NCBI RefSeq assembly: GCF_028553725.1
Contig: NZ_CP067124.1
Span: 124,001 to 188,000 of the forward strand
Direction: 5' to 3'
Length of the DNA: 64,000 bases
From: Paracoccus alcaliphilus
Lineage (GTDB): Bacteria; Pseudomonadota; Alphaproteobacteria; Rhodobacterales; Rhodobacteraceae
The position numbers and the translations under genes are program-made. How positions within the stretch are numbered: the first letter of the stretch is position 1; every line of letters starts with the position of its first letter. Of this stretch, positions 17,938-29,150 are shown piece after piece. The notes beneath the pieces are model-generated. The model had not been told where the DNA came from. It saw only the letters and a program-made list of their open reading frames with translations, and made no database searches.

Positions 17938-18907
17938 GATGCGATGAATCGCAAAAGCCGCATTCGACCGAGATCATCGACACTGACTTGTCGCTGTTTT
18001 CCAGCATATGCCGCGCCAGCGACAACCGCAGCCCCATGAACGCCGCCTGAGGCGAGGTGTCCAGCGCGGTCCTGAAATGCCGTTCCAGCTGGCGTTTACT
18101 GTTGCCCATGCGGCGCGCGATCTCGGCCACGGAAATGGGCATGTCGATATGCTGCTGCATGATCAGCAGGGCGCGCAGCACGATGGGATTGTCGGTGCTG
18201 AGGCTGAGCGGCAGGCCCGGCTGCGGCTTGTCGGCCTGGAGGGCCTGATCGATAATCATGATATGCAGGCTTTTGTTCGCCTGCGACCGGCCGATATGCT
18301 TTTCCACCAGATGCGCCGCCAGATGGGCGGAACTGGCGCCGCCCGAACAGGTCAGCCGGTCGCGATCGACGACGAAGATCTGGTTCGAGACCGGATTCAG
18401 CCCGTCGAACTGCTCAAGGAAATCGCGGTGATGGAACCAGCTGACGCAGCATTTATAGCCGTCCAGCAACCCCGCCCGGTGCAGCACGAAGGCGCCGGTG
18501 CAGACCCCGATCAGCGGCACCCCGGCATCGGACGCGCGGTGCAGATATTGCTTGTAGGCGTGGCTGACATTCTCCAGCCCGTCGGCCAGCCCGCCGATCA
18601 CCGCGATATAGTCGAATTTCGCCGGGTCCCCCAGCCGCTCGTGCGGTTGCACCGATACTCCGCTGCTGGAGGTGACCGCATCCATCGTGTCCGACAGCAC
18701 CGACCACCGGCACATGATCGGGCGCGAGCGGTCGCCCTCATCCGCCGCCAGCCGCAGCACATCCACGAAATTGGCAAACGCGCAAAGGGTGAATTTCCGC
18801 GTCAGGATGAACCCGACCGTCAGCTTGGGCCCCGATTCGCGTGGCCGCAGGGCGCCCGCCGCGACGGGAAAAGACCGGGCAACCGGCCGTGCCGACTGGT
18901 TCGTCAT
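17840..18907 (-). CDS. GlxA-family (DJ-1/PfpI + AraC) transcriptional regulator
   Basis: 355 residues: an N-terminal class I glutamine-amidotransferase-like (DJ-1/PfpI) ligand domain, about residues 28-200, with the nucleophile elbow 'IGVCTGAFVLHRAGLLDG', and a C-terminal AraC DNA-binding domain, about 240-340 ('VAEIARRMGNSKRQLERHF'). This architecture is shared by regulators of methylated-amine catabolism such as GbdR, CdhR and SouR. It is divergent from the dimethylglycine-dehydrogenase-like gene and near the sox operon, so control of those genes by glycine betaine, dimethylglycine or sarcosine is the likely role (inference). Its stop codon overlaps the putative original mauN stop. Confidence 0.88.
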   Translation of the reverse strand: MTNQSARPVARSFPVAAGALRPRESGPKLTVGFILTRKFTLCAFANFVDVLRLAADEGDRSRPIMCRWSVLSDTMDAVTSSSGVSVQPHERLGDPAKFDYIAVIGGLADGLENVSHAYKQYLHRASDAGVPLIGVCTGAFVLHRAGLLDGYKCCVSWFHHRDFLEQFDGLNPVSNQIFVVDRDRLTCSGGASSAHLAAHLVEKHIGRSQANKSLHIMIIDQALQADKPQPGLPLSLSTDNPIVLRALLIMQQHIDMPISVAEIARRMGNSKRQLERHFRTALDTSPQAAFMGLRLSLARHMLENSDKSVSMISVECGFCDSSHLSRMFRRRYGCPPQAVRGGVVPGGFPDEVAMG

Positions 18908-18931
18908 CCGCCACCCCCTGACTTTCGCATC

Positions 18932-18995
18932 TCTGTCGTAGCCTTAACGTATCTCTGCCGCAAATATTCTTCCCCATCCACCGCTTCTGTCGCAA
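18932..18995. promoter_or_regulatory. Direct repeats upstream of DMGDH-like gene
   Basis: Three same-strand copies of TCTGYCG start at 18932, 18954 and 18986, the last two extending to TCTGYCGCAA. Spacings of 22 and 32 bases are close to two and three helical turns. They lie in the 147-bp divergent region between the GlxA-type regulator and the flavoprotein, where AraC-type activators would bind. Binding is inferred. Confidence 0.4.
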
Positions 18996-19054
18996 TACTT
19001 CCCTTCAATGGACCGAGGAAACGTGATCGCCGGTCAATCAACAGGAGGAATGAT

Positions 19055-21616
19055 ATGTCTGCGTTTCCGAACAGGGCGAGGGTGGTCATTGTCGGCCTTG
19101 GCGGCATCGTGGGTGCCTCGGTCGCCCATCATCTGGTCGCACGCGGCTGGGATGATATCGTCGGGATCGACAAGTCCGGCATCCCCACCGATATCGGCTC
19201 GACCGGGCATGCGTCGGATTTCTGCTATGCGACCAGCCATGATTTCCTGTCCACCTGGACCACGCTCTATTCCATCGATTTCTTCGAGAAGATGGGCCAT
19301 TACGCCAAGGTCGGCGGGATCGAGGTCGCACGCGTGGGCGACGATGCCCGGATGAACGAGCTGAAGCGCAAGGTGGCCTCGGGCAAGGCCTTCGGCACCC
19401 GCGCCAGCATGATCTCGCCCGCCGAGGTCAAGGCGAAATTCCCGCTGATCGAAGAGGATCAGATCCAGGGCGCGATGTGGGACCCCGATGCCGGGCTGGT
19501 CGTGCCACGTTCGCAGACCGTTGCGGGCAAGCTGGTCGATCAGGCCGAGGCATCGGGCAAGCTGCGCGCCTTTGCCAACTGCCCGGCGACCGATCTGGTG
19601 ATCGAGGATGGCCGGATCCGGGGCGTGGTCACCCCGCGCGGCACCATCATGGCCGATCTGGTCATCGTCTGCGCGGGCCTGTGGGGACGACTGATCGCGG
19701 AAATGGCGGGCGAGGACCTGCCGGTCTTTCCGGTCGATCACCCGCTGACCTTCTTCGGCCCCTATACCGAGTTCGAGGATACCGGCAAGGATATCGGCTT
19801 TCCGCTGCTGCGCGATCAGGGCAATTCGGCCTATATGCGCGACACGGGCGACCCGAAAACCACCGAAGGCGGGCAGATCGAATGGGGCTATTACTATGAA
19901 AGCGATCCGCGCCTGTGCCATCCCCGCGACATTCTGGAAAAGGATCAGGCCCGGCTGTCGCCTTCGCAGCGCGATCTGGAACTGGACGACGTGCTGTCGC
20001 CTCTGGAACGCGCGATCGAGCTGACTCCGATTCTGGGCGAACTGGGCTTCAACGAAAGCCATTCCTTCAACGGGCTGTTGCAGACGACCACCGATGGCGG
20101 GCCGTCCATCGGCGAAAGCCAGAAGGTGCGCGGGCTGTGGTATGCCGTCGCCATCTGGGTCAAGGATGCGCCGGGCATGGCCAAGCTGGTCGTGGACTGG
20201 ATCACCGATGGCCGCACCGCCATCGACCATGCCAGCATCGATTATTCCCGCTTCAACCCCTTCGCGCTGGAAGAAAAATTCATCGAGGAACGCTGCATCG
20301 AGACGGCGGCCAAGATCTATAACCCGCCGGTCCATCCGCGCGAACCCTTTGGCGGTGGCCGTGGCATCCGCCGTTCGCCCTTTTACGAGCGCGAGGTCGA
20401 ACTGGGCGGTCATTTCATGGAACTGGGCGGATGGGAACGCGCGCATGGCTATGCCGCGAACGAATATCTGCTGGAAAAATACGCCGACCGCGTGCCGCTG
20501 CGCGAACATGAATGGGACAACCGGCATTTCTGGCGCGTTTCCAATGCCGAGCATCTGGAGATGAGCGAGGATTGCGGCATCATCAACCTGTCGCATTTCC
20601 ACATGACCGATATCGAAGGCCCCGATCACGTCGCGCTGCTGGAATGGCTGTGCGCGGCAAAGATCGGCGGGGACGGCAATATCGGCAAGGGCATCTATAC
20701 CCATTTCCTTGACGACGAAGGCAATGTCCGCGCCGATTTCACCGTGATCCGCATGGCGGACCGCTGCCGTCTGGTCAATGGCGCCGATGCCGGGCCGCGC
20801 GATCTGAACTATATGCGCCGCGTGGCGCAGGATCGCGGGCTGGACGTGACCATCACCGATGTGACCGAGGATTTCACCACCATCGGCATCTGGGGCCCGA
20901 ATGCGCGGGCCAAGCTGCAAAAGGTGGTCGAGGACCCCGCTGCGCTGGAAAAGGACGCCTTCCCCTTCGCCGCCATCCGCCCCATCCGCATCGCGGGCCG
21001 TGACGTCACCGCCTTCCGCATCTCTTATGTCGGGGAACAGGGGTGGGAGCTGCACATGGCCTATGCCGACGGGCTGGCCGTCTGGGACGCGCTGCGGTCC
21101 ACCGGCGCCATCGCAGTTGGGGTCGAGACCTATGCGAACTCTCGCCGGCTGGAGAAAAGCCTGCGCCTTCAGAACGCCGATCTGCGCACGGAGTACAACC
21201 TCTATGAGGCCGATCTGGCGCGCCCCAAGGTCAAGGAGGCCGATTTCCGCGGCAAGGCGAAGCATCTGGAATATCGCGCCCGCGACCACCAGCCCGCGAT
21301 GCTGTGCACGCTGGTGATGACCGACAATCTGGACAGCAGCGGCATGGCGCGTTTTCCGGTCGGCATCCTGCCGGTGATCGACCCGGAAACCGGCGAAGTG
21401 CTGGTCGATGAACTGGGGCGGCGGTCCTGGACCAGCTCGATCGTCTATGGCCCGACCATCGGTCGCAATATCGCGCTGGCCTATCTGCCCTGGTCGCATT
21501 GTCAGGATGGCCGCAAGCTGGTGGTCGAATATATGGGCGAGACCTTCCCGGTCGAGGTCGCGGCGGTGGGTTACAAACCGCTTTACGACCCGGAAAACCT
21601 GAAGCCGCGCAGCTGA
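19055..21616 (+). CDS. Dimethylglycine/sarcosine dehydrogenase-like flavoprotein
   Basis: 853 residues with an N-terminal DAO-type FAD domain ('VVIVGLGGIVGASVAHHL', residues 10-27) and a C-terminal GcvT-like folate-binding half (about 430-850), the architecture of dimethylglycine and sarcosine dehydrogenases. His52, in 'GSTGHASDF', is where these enzymes carry covalent FAD. The expected reaction is oxidative N-demethylation of a methylated glycine, with the methyl group captured as 5,10-methylene-THF. AGGAGG lies just before the ATG. Context: a divergent GlxA-type regulator upstream, and convergent purU, glyA and sox genes downstream. The exact substrate (dimethylglycine, sarcosine or a relative) is not settled. 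Confidence 0.82.
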   Translation: MSAFPNRARVVIVGLGGIVGASVAHHLVARGWDDIVGIDKSGIPTDIGSTGHASDFCYATSHDFLSTWTTLYSIDFFEKMGHYAKVGGIEVARVGDDARMNELKRKVASGKAFGTRASMISPAEVKAKFPLIEEDQIQGAMWDPDAGLVVPRSQTVAGKLVDQAEASGKLRAFANCPATDLVIEDGRIRGVVTPRGTIMADLVIVCAGLWGRLIAEMAGEDLPVFPVDHPLTFFGPYTEFEDTGKDIGFPLLRDQGNSAYMRDTGDPKTTEGGQIEWGYYYESDPRLCHPRDILEKDQARLSPSQRDLELDDVLSPLERAIELTPILGELGFNESHSFNGLLQTTTDGGPSIGESQKVRGLWYAVAIWVKDAPGMAKLVVDWITDGRTAIDHASIDYSRFNPFALEEKFIEERCIETAAKIYNPPVHPREPFGGGRGIRRSPFYEREVELGGHFMELGGWERAHGYAANEYLLEKYADRVPLREHEWDNRHFWRVSNAEHLEMSEDCGIINLSHFHMTDIEGPDHVALLEWLCAAKIGGDGNIGKGIYTHFLDDEGNVRADFTVIRMADRCRLVNGADAGPRDLNYMRRVAQDRGLDVTITDVTEDFTTIGIWGPNARAKLQKVVEDPAALEKDAFPFAAIRPIRIAGRDVTAFRISYVGEQGWELHMAYADGLAVWDALRSTGAIAVGVETYANSRRLEKSLRLQNADLRTEYNLYEADLARPKVKEADFRGKAKHLEYRARDHQPAMLCTLVMTDNLDSSGMARFPVGILPVIDPETGEVLVDELGRRSWTSSIVYGPTIGRNIALAYLPWSHCQDGRKLVVEYMGETFPVEVAAVGYKPLYDPENLKPRS

Positions 21617-21634
21617 TCCTCATGGCAGACGAAT

Positions 21635-21669
21635 GGCGGGACCGGGGCATTTCCCCGGTCCCGCCTTTT
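21635..21669 (+). terminator. Rho-independent terminator after DMGDH-like gene
   Basis: Perfect 13-bp stem GGCGGGACCGGGG (21635-21647) and CCCCGGTCCCGCC (21653-21665), 5-base loop, then TTTT. It lies 18 bases after the flavoprotein stop and 4 bases before the purU end. Confidence 0.9.
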
Positions 21670-21673
21670 CATG

Positions 21674-22552
21674 TCAGCCCATCCTTTCGGACGCGTATTC
21701 GCCGGGCGAGGCGGGAAAGACCACCGTCTTGCTGCCGTTGAGGAACACACGCCGGTGGATATGGGCATGGATCGCGCGGGCCAGCACCTGTGCCTCGACA
21801 TCGCGGCCAAGACTGACGTAATCCGCCGCGCTTTGCGCATGGGTGACGCGGATCGTGTCCTGCTCGATGATCGGGCCCTCGTCCAGATCGGCGGTGACGT
21901 AATGGGCCGTCGCACCGATCAGGCGCACGCCCTTCTCGTAAGCCTGCTTATAGGGGTTCGCGCCCTTGAAACTGGGCAGGAAGGAATGGTGGATATTGAT
22001 GATCCGCCCCGACATCTCGCGGCACATCTGATCCGACAGCACCTGCATGTAGCGCGCCAGCACGACCAGTTCCGCCCCGGTGTCGCGCACCACCTGCATG
22101 ATCGCGGCCTCGGCCTCGGGCTTGGTTTCGGGCGTCACGCGGATGAAATGGAACGGGATATCCGCGTTCACCACCTGCTTCTGGTAATCGGTATGGTTCG
22201 AGATCACAGCCATGATCTGCACCGGCAGCGCGCCGATGCGCGACCGATACAACAGATCGTTCAGGCAATGGCCGAAACGCGACACCATGATGACCACCTT
22301 CGCCTTTTGCGACAGGTCGCGGAACTGATAGTCCATGCGAAAATCGGCGGCCAGCGGGGCGAAACCGTCGGCCAGCGCCTCAAGCCCCTGTTCGGGCAGA
22401 AAGCTGAGCCGCATGAAGAACCGCCCGCTTTGCTGATCGGTGAATTGAGAGCTGTCCTGAATGTCGCAGCCCGCCTGCGACAGATAGCCCGACACGGCCG
22501 CCACGATCCCGCCGCGCGTCGGACAGGACACCGTCATTACATGGTTGGTCAA
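21674..22552 (-). CDS. purU: Formyltetrahydrofolate deformylase
   Basis: Hydrolyses 10-formyl-THF to formate and THF, cytoplasmic, 292 residues. An N-terminal ACT domain ('VMTVSCPTRGGIVAAVSG') precedes the formyltransferase fold with 'IINIHHSFLPSFKGANPY' and 'IGATAHYVTADLDEGPII', containing the catalytic Asn/His/Asp set. I take the TTG at 22552-22550 as start, because GGAGGAG lies 8 bases upstream; an ATG at 22582 would overlap sdaA and lacks a ribosome site. It is last in the soxBDAG-glyA-sdaA-purU operon, where it recycles THF loaded with C1 units from demethylation. Confidence 0.94.
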   Translation of the reverse strand: MTNHVMTVSCPTRGGIVAAVSGYLSQAGCDIQDSSQFTDQQSGRFFMRLSFLPEQGLEALADGFAPLAADFRMDYQFRDLSQKAKVVIMVSRFGHCLNDLLYRSRIGALPVQIMAVISNHTDYQKQVVNADIPFHFIRVTPETKPEAEAAIMQVVRDTGAELVVLARYMQVLSDQMCREMSGRIINIHHSFLPSFKGANPYKQAYEKGVRLIGATAHYVTADLDEGPIIEQDTIRVTHAQSAADYVSLGRDVEAQVLARAIHAHIHRRVFLNGSKTVVFPASPGEYASERMG

Positions 22553-22575
22553 TTCCCGCTCTCCTCCGACAATCG

Positions 22576-23970
<1,395 letters not shown>

Positions 23971-25248
23971 CTATGCGCCGTAGATCGGGAAGGCGTCGCA
24001 CAGCACCTTCACTTCGGCCCGCACTGCGGCCTCGACGGCCTCGTCGCCTTCGGGCACTTGCGCCAGCGCGTCGATCACCCGCAGGATCAGGGTGCCGATC
24101 TGTTCGAACTCGGCCTCGCGGAAGCCGCGCGTGGTCCCGGCGGAACTGCCCAGACGGATGCCCGAGGTGACGAAGGGCTTTTCGGGATCGTTCGGGATGG
24201 CGTTCTTGTTGCAGGTCAGGCCGGCGCGTTCCAATGCGATCTCGGCCACCTTGCCGGTCACGCCCTTGGGCCGCAAATCGACCAGCACCATATGGCAATC
24301 GGTCCCGCCCGAAACGATGCCCAGTCCCCCTGCGGTCAGCACGCGGGCCAGCGCCTGCGCATTGGCGATCACCTGCCGGGCGTAATCGGCGAATTCGTCC
24401 TGCAACGCCTCGCCGAAGGCCACGGCCTTGGCGGCGATCACATGCATCAGCGGGCCGCCCTGATTGCCGGGGAACACGGCGCTGTTGATCTTCCGGGCAA
24501 TGGCTTCGTCATTGGTCAGGATGACGCCGCCGCGCGGGCCGCGCAGGGTCTTGTGCGTGGTCGAGGTGGTCACATGCGCATGCGGCACCGGGTTGGGGTA
24601 TTTCCGGCCCGCGATCAGCCCGGCGTAATGGGCCATATCGACCATCAGATACGCGCCGACCTCATCCGCGATCCTGCGGAAGCCCGCAAAATCGATCTGG
24701 CGCGGATAGGCCGAGGCCCCGGCGACGATCAGCTTCGGCCTGGTCTCCAGCGCCAGCGCGCGGACCTTGTCCATGTCGATCAGATGGGTATCGGGATCGA
24801 CCTCATAGGACACCACGTCGAACCATTTGCCCGACATCGTGACCGGCGATCCGTGGGTCAGGTGGCCGCCATGAGCCAGCGACATGCCCATGATCCGGTC
24901 GCCCGGTTGCAGCAGCGCCAGAAACACCGCCTGATTGGCCTGCGCGCCGGAATGGGGCTGCACATTGGCATATTCCGCGCCGAACAGCTGCTTCAGCCGG
25001 TCGATGGCGACGGCCTCGACCTTATCGACGAATTCGCAGCCGCCATAGTAACGCTTGCCCGGATAACCTTCCGCATATTTGTTGGTCAGAACCGAGCCCT
25101 GCGCCGCCAGAACGCTGGCCGAGACGATGTTTTCCGATGCGATCAGTTCGATCTGGTTCTTCTGGCGGTCCAGTTCCTCGGCCACGGCCGAGGCGATCAC
25201 CGCATCCGAGATGGTCGTCTTGGGAAGATGGTCAAACATTGTGGTCAT
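23971..25248 (-). CDS. glyA: Serine hydroxymethyltransferase
   Basis: PLP enzyme that interconverts glycine plus 5,10-methylene-THF and serine, 425 residues. The PLP lysine is in '[15 protein letters not shown]', and '[11 protein letters not shown]' is the typical N-terminal motif. In this operon it uses both products of sarcosine oxidase, glycine and the C1 unit on THF. A second in-frame ATG at 25239 has better spacing from GAAAGG and may be the true start. A second, housekeeping glyA elsewhere in the genome would be expected for a catabolic copy like this. Confidence 0.96.
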   Translation of the reverse strand: MTTMFDHLPKTTISDAVIASAVAEELDRQKNQIELIASENIVSASVLAAQGSVLTNKYAEGYPGKRYYGGCEFVDKVEAVAIDRLKQLFGAEYANVQPHSGAQANQAVFLALLQPGDRIMGMSLAHGGHLTHGSPVTMSGKWFDVVSYEVDPDTHLIDMDKVRALALETRPKLIVAGASAYPRQIDFAGFRRIADEVGAYLMVDMAHYAGLIAGRKYPNPVPHAHVTTSTTHKTLRGPRGGVILTNDEAIARKINSAVFPGNQGGPLMHVIAAKAVAFGEALQDEFADYARQVIANAQALARVLTAGGLGIVSGGTDCHMVLVDLRPKGVTGKVAEIALERAGLTCNKNAIPNDPEKPFVTSGIRLGSSAGTTRGFREAEFEQIGTLILRVIDALAQVPEGDEAVEAAVRAEVKVLCDAFPIYGA

Positions 25249-25260
25249 CCTTTCAAAAGA

Positions 25261-25818
25261 TCAGGCCGGCTCGGCCGCAAGCTCTCTGGCGCCGGTGTCC
25301 AGAAGATGGCCCAGATGGTCGGCAAAGCTGTTCCAGATATCCATGCGAAAGCGGTCATCCGCATCGCGCCACAACACGACCGTCGCACCATCGAACAACG
25401 TGCGGCGGCCTTCGCCCACGCCGATGCTGTCGATGTCGCGCGGACAGCCAAGGGTCAGCAGTTCCGCCGCCCGGGGGCCTTCGATCAGGACCGTCACCTC
25501 GCGCCCGGAAATATCGACAAGGCTGTGCGGGTGATCGGCCTGAATGCCCTCGCAGGCGGCGATCAGCCCGGCAACCTGCGATGCGGGGGCCAGAATGACC
25601 CATTCGTCGGGTCCAAGGGCCAGCACCTCTATGCCGCCCGCCGCCGCGCGCTGCCCGATGCTGGTGGGCAGGCTGACGCCAAGCGCCGCGCCCACCGCCG
25701 CCAGATCGGCGCTGCGCGCGCGCAGCGACAGCCGCCCCTGCGCGGCTTCGATGCTGACAGTCGCGGCCCCGGTCCGGACCAGAATGCCGGGGGTCAGAGA
25801 AGAAATCCGTGCGCTCAT
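25261..25818 (-). CDS. soxG: Sarcosine oxidase gamma subunit
   Basis: Gamma subunit of heterotetrameric sarcosine oxidase, 185 residues, cytoplasmic. It belongs to the GcvT-like fold ('HSLVDISGREVTVLIEGP', 'GVGEGRRTLFDGATVVLW') and helps form the folate-binding region of the complex; it has no cofactor of its own. GGAGG precedes the ATG. Order soxB-soxD-soxA-soxG is the same as in other bacteria. It is the least conserved subunit, so identification leans on position. Confidence 0.92.
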   Translation of the reverse strand: MSARISSLTPGILVRTGAATVSIEAAQGRLSLRARSADLAAVGAALGVSLPTSIGQRAAAGGIEVLALGPDEWVILAPASQVAGLIAACEGIQADHPHSLVDISGREVTVLIEGPRAAELLTLGCPRDIDSIGVGEGRRTLFDGATVVLWRDADDRFRMDIWNSFADHLGHLLDTGARELAAEPA

Positions 25819-25832
25819 CCGTGCCTCCGGGT

Positions 25833-28823
25833 TCAGATTTTCAGGCGGGAGTTTTCGGGATCGACAAAGACCGTCCCGGTGATTTTCGCGCTAATGGTGC
25901 GATCAGGCATCGGGATATGGACGGTCTCGCCCATCCGGTCCTGCCCGCCCGCGACCAGCGCCAGCGCGATCGGCTGTCCCGCCGCGTCCGAGTGATAGGA
26001 CGAGGTCACATGTCCCACCATGGTCATCGGCACCGGTTGGCTGGGGTCAAAGACGATCTGCGCGCCTTCCTCCAGCTTCGACCCGTCCTCGGTCAGCAGC
26101 CCGACCAGTTGCTTGCGGCCCTTTGCCACCAGATCGGGACGGGCAAGGCCGCGCATGCCGACGAAATCGGGTTTGTTCTTGCCCACGGCCCATGCCATCC
26201 CCGCGTCATGGGGCGTCACCGTGCCGTCGGTATCCTGCCCGACGATGATATAGCCCTTTTCGGCGCGCAGGACGTGCATGGTTTCAGTGCCATAGGCCAC
26301 GATGCCATATTGCTGGCCTGCGTCCCACAGAACCTTCCACAGCGCGGCGCCCATGGGGGCGGGCACGTTGACCTCGAAGCCGATCTCTCCGGTAAAGCTG
26401 ACCCGGAACAGCCGTGCGGGGATACCTGCGACGGTGCATTCCACGCAGGACATATGCGGGAAGGCGTCCTCGGTCAGTTCCACCCCTTCGACGAAGGGCG
26501 CCAGCAGTTTCGCGGCATTGGGACCATTCAGCGCGATGGTGGACCATTGTTCGGTGGTCGAGGTCAGCCAGACCTTCAGGTCGGGCCATTCGGTCTGAAG
26601 GTAATCCTCCATCATGTTCAGCACCCGCGCCGCGCCGCCGGTGGTGGTGGTGACGTGGAAACGATCCTGCGACATGCGCCCGATCACGCCATCGTCGCGG
26701 ATATAGCCGTCATCGCCCAACAGCAGGCCATAGCGGCAGCGGCCCGGCGCCAGCTTGGTCCAGGGGTTGGTGTACATGCGGTTCATGAACTCGACCGCAT
26801 CCGGCCCCACGACTTCGATCTTGCCAAGGGTCGAGGCGTCGAAGATGCCGACGCTTTTGCGCACCTCTCGGCATTCGCGGCTGACGGCGGCATCCATATC
26901 CTCGCCCGCCTGCGGGAAATACCACGCCCGGCGCCACTGGCCGACAGGCTCGAACACCGCGCCGTTTTCCTCGGCCCGTGCGTCGATCTGCGTCTTGCGC
27001 GTCACCTCGAAATGCCCGCCCCGGTGATAGCCCGCGAAGGCCCCGAATGTGGTCGGCGTATAGGGCGGGCGGAAGGTGGTCAGCCCGACCTGCGGCGCGG
27101 GCTTGCCAAGCGCGTCGGCGGCGATGTTCAGCCCGTTGATGTTCGACATCTTGCCCTGATCGGTCGCCATGCCATTGGTGGTGTAACGCTTGACATGTTC
27201 AATGGAGCGCATCCCCTCGCGCACGGCCAGCCGCAGATCCTTGGCGGTCACGTCGTTCTGGAAATCGACGAAGGCCTTGGCGCGGCCCGGGTTGCGGTCG
27301 GTCGGCAGTTCCTTGTGCGACACGCCCGCGCCGGGCCGGTCGTGATCGACCGCGATTTCGGCGGCATGGCCGGTCTTGCCAAGGGCGGCGGCGACCTCTC
27401 GCCCACGCTCGGCCCCGTCCTTCAGCGCCGCGGCAATCCCCCACAGCCCACGCCCGGCCCCCGCGATCACGCAATCCTCGCGGGTCTGCGCGGCAAGGAA
27501 AGTGGTGCGGTCTTCATCCCATGCCAGCTTGCCCTGCGTGTGCGAGAACAGATGCAGCGAAGGCGTCCAGCCCCCCGACATCAGCACCGCGTCGCATTTG
27601 ATATCCGCGCCAGCGCCGACCGTCCCGCCATTCACCGGGTTCACCCGGATCGAGCTGACCCGCAGCCGCCCCGATGTCGCCGTCACCGTATGCGACAGCC
27701 TGACCGGGATACCCAGTGCGCGGGCCTCGTTCACCAGATCCTCGCGGACGGTGGCGCGGGTATCGACGATGGCCTGAACACGCGCGCCTGCGCCGTACAG
27801 ATCGAAGGCGGCATACCATGCGCTGTCATGGCTGGTCACCACCACCGGCACATTGCCGGCCTTGACGCCATAGCGGTTCAGCCAGGTCTGCGCCGCGCCG
27901 GCCAGCATGACGCCCGGACGGTCATTGCCGTGAAACACCAGCGGCTTTTCCAGCGCGCCCTGCGCCAGCACCACCTGCCGCGCCCTGACCCGCCACATCC
28001 GTTCGCGCGGCGTGTCTGCGGGCAGGGTCTCAAGGTGATCGGTCACCCGCTGGCACAGCCCGATCATGTTCTGGTGGTAATAGCCGATGGCGGTGGTGCG
28101 GGCCATGAACCGCACGCCCAGATCCTTCAGCGCCGCCAGTTCCGCCGCCAGCCAATCCCATGCCGCCTGCCCGTCGATCTGCGCCTGCGGTTCCGACAGC
28201 AACGTGCCGCCGGGCTCAGAGCCCTCATCCACAACGACAACGCGCAGCCCATCGACCGCCGCCGCGCGGGCCGCCGCCAGACCGGCAGGACCGGCGCCGA
28301 CGATCAGCACATCGCAATGCAGATAGCGCGAGGCATAGTGATCCGGGTCTTCCTCGGTCGGCGCCACGCCCAGACCGGCGGCGGCGCGGATGAACGGCTC
28401 ATAAACCTTGTGCCAGAAACTTTTCGGCCACATGAAGGTCTTGTAATAGAACCCCGCCGAAAACAGCATATAGGCAGCGTCGTTGACCGCGCCCACGTCG
28501 AATTTCAGGCTGGGATATTTGTTCTGCGAGGTGGTTTCCAGCCCGTTCCAGATCTCTTGCACGGTGGCGCGGGTGTTCGGCTCGAACCGGCCGGGGCCGC
28601 GGCGGGTGCCGATCAGCGCATTGGGTTCCTCGGACCCCGCCGCGATGGGTCCGCGCGGGCGGTGATATTTGAACGACCGGCCCATCAGATGCACACCGTT
28701 GGCCAGCAGCGCCGAGGCCACCGTATCCCCCTGCACGCCGCGATAGGTCTTGCCGTCGAAGGTGAAGCTGACCGGGCGGGTGCTGTCCACCCTGCCCTTG
28801 CCGGGAACGCGATACTGGCTCAT
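25833..28823 (-). CDS. soxA: Sarcosine oxidase alpha subunit
   Basis: 996 residues. Residues about 15-100 are the 2Fe-2S-ferredoxin-like N-terminal domain ('SFTFDGKTYRGVQGDT') without cluster cysteines; a Rossmann fold for NAD+ begins at 169 ('HCDVLIVGAGPAGLAAAR'); residues about 600-990 are the GcvT-like THF-binding domain. With SoxB, SoxD and SoxG it oxidises sarcosine to glycine, H2O2 and either formaldehyde or 5,10-methylene-THF. The start chosen overlaps the soxD stop by ATGA; the reading frame stays open upstream, but that would run through soxD. Confidence 0.97.
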   Translation of the reverse strand: MSQYRVPGKGRVDSTRPVSFTFDGKTYRGVQGDTVASALLANGVHLMGRSFKYHRPRGPIAAGSEEPNALIGTRRGPGRFEPNTRATVQEIWNGLETTSQNKYPSLKFDVGAVNDAAYMLFSAGFYYKTFMWPKSFWHKVYEPFIRAAAGLGVAPTEEDPDHYASRYLHCDVLIVGAGPAGLAAARAAAVDGLRVVVVDEGSEPGGTLLSEPQAQIDGQAAWDWLAAELAALKDLGVRFMARTTAIGYYHQNMIGLCQRVTDHLETLPADTPRERMWRVRARQVVLAQGALEKPLVFHGNDRPGVMLAGAAQTWLNRYGVKAGNVPVVVTSHDSAWYAAFDLYGAGARVQAIVDTRATVREDLVNEARALGIPVRLSHTVTATSGRLRVSSIRVNPVNGGTVGAGADIKCDAVLMSGGWTPSLHLFSHTQGKLAWDEDRTTFLAAQTREDCVIAGAGRGLWGIAAALKDGAERGREVAAALGKTGHAAEIAVDHDRPGAGVSHKELPTDRNPGRAKAFVDFQNDVTAKDLRLAVREGMRSIEHVKRYTTNGMATDQGKMSNINGLNIAADALGKPAPQVGLTTFRPPYTPTTFGAFAGYHRGGHFEVTRKTQIDARAEENGAVFEPVGQWRRAWYFPQAGEDMDAAVSRECREVRKSVGIFDASTLGKIEVVGPDAVEFMNRMYTNPWTKLAPGRCRYGLLLGDDGYIRDDGVIGRMSQDRFHVTTTTGGAARVLNMMEDYLQTEWPDLKVWLTSTTEQWSTIALNGPNAAKLLAPFVEGVELTEDAFPHMSCVECTVAGIPARLFRVSFTGEIGFEVNVPAPMGAALWKVLWDAGQQYGIVAYGTETMHVLRAEKGYIIVGQDTDGTVTPHDAGMAWAVGKNKPDFVGMRGLARPDLVAKGRKQLVGLLTEDGSKLEEGAQIVFDPSQPVPMTMVGHVTSSYHSDAAGQPIALALVAGGQDRMGETVHIPMPDRTISAKITGTVFVDPENSRLKI

Positions 28824-29140
28824 TTGCGCACCTCCGCGCCATCGGTTGCAGCGGTCAGCGCGGCCAGATCGGCGCGCGGCTGTCCCGCCGGATAGGTGGT
28901 CAGAAAACGGTCGCTGACCGTGTCGCGCACCGCGTTGAAGAACCGCCCACAGCCATGCAGATGCCGCCAGCGTTCGTAATGCGGGCCGCGCACATTGCTG
29001 CGGATGAACAGGAACCCTTCCCATTCATCATCGCCAAGCGCCGAAGGGTCGGTCGCGCGGGCGATATGGGCCTCGCCTGCATAGGTGAATTCGGCCTCGG
29101 GCAGGGTCTCGTTGCAATAGGGGCAATGGATCAGAAGCAT
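28820..29140 (-). CDS. soxD: Sarcosine oxidase delta subunit
   Basis: Zinc-binding delta subunit, 106 residues. The N-terminal 'LLIHCPYCNETLPEAEF' supplies two Cys ligands (Cys6 and Cys9), with the His and Cys of 'HLHGCGRFFNAVRDT' as further ligands. It packs against the alpha subunit in the complex. It overlaps soxA by 4 bases and lies 10 bases after soxB. Confidence 0.97.
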   Translation of the reverse strand: MLLIHCPYCNETLPEAEFTYAGEAHIARATDPSALGDDEWEGFLFIRSNVRGPHYERWRHLHGCGRFFNAVRDTVSDRFLTTYPAGQPRADLAALTAATDGAEVRK

Positions 29141-29150
29141 GGGTCTATCC

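Noticed and set aside
19034..21499. Open frame of 821 codons on the minus strand opposite the DMGDH-like gene
   Set aside because: No recognisable domain and antisense-type composition; the plus strand encodes a full FAD/GcvT enzyme with good ribosome site.
25809..28895. Open frame of 1028 codons antisense to soxA
   Set aside because: Composition of a shadow frame; SoxA motifs on the minus strand are unambiguous.
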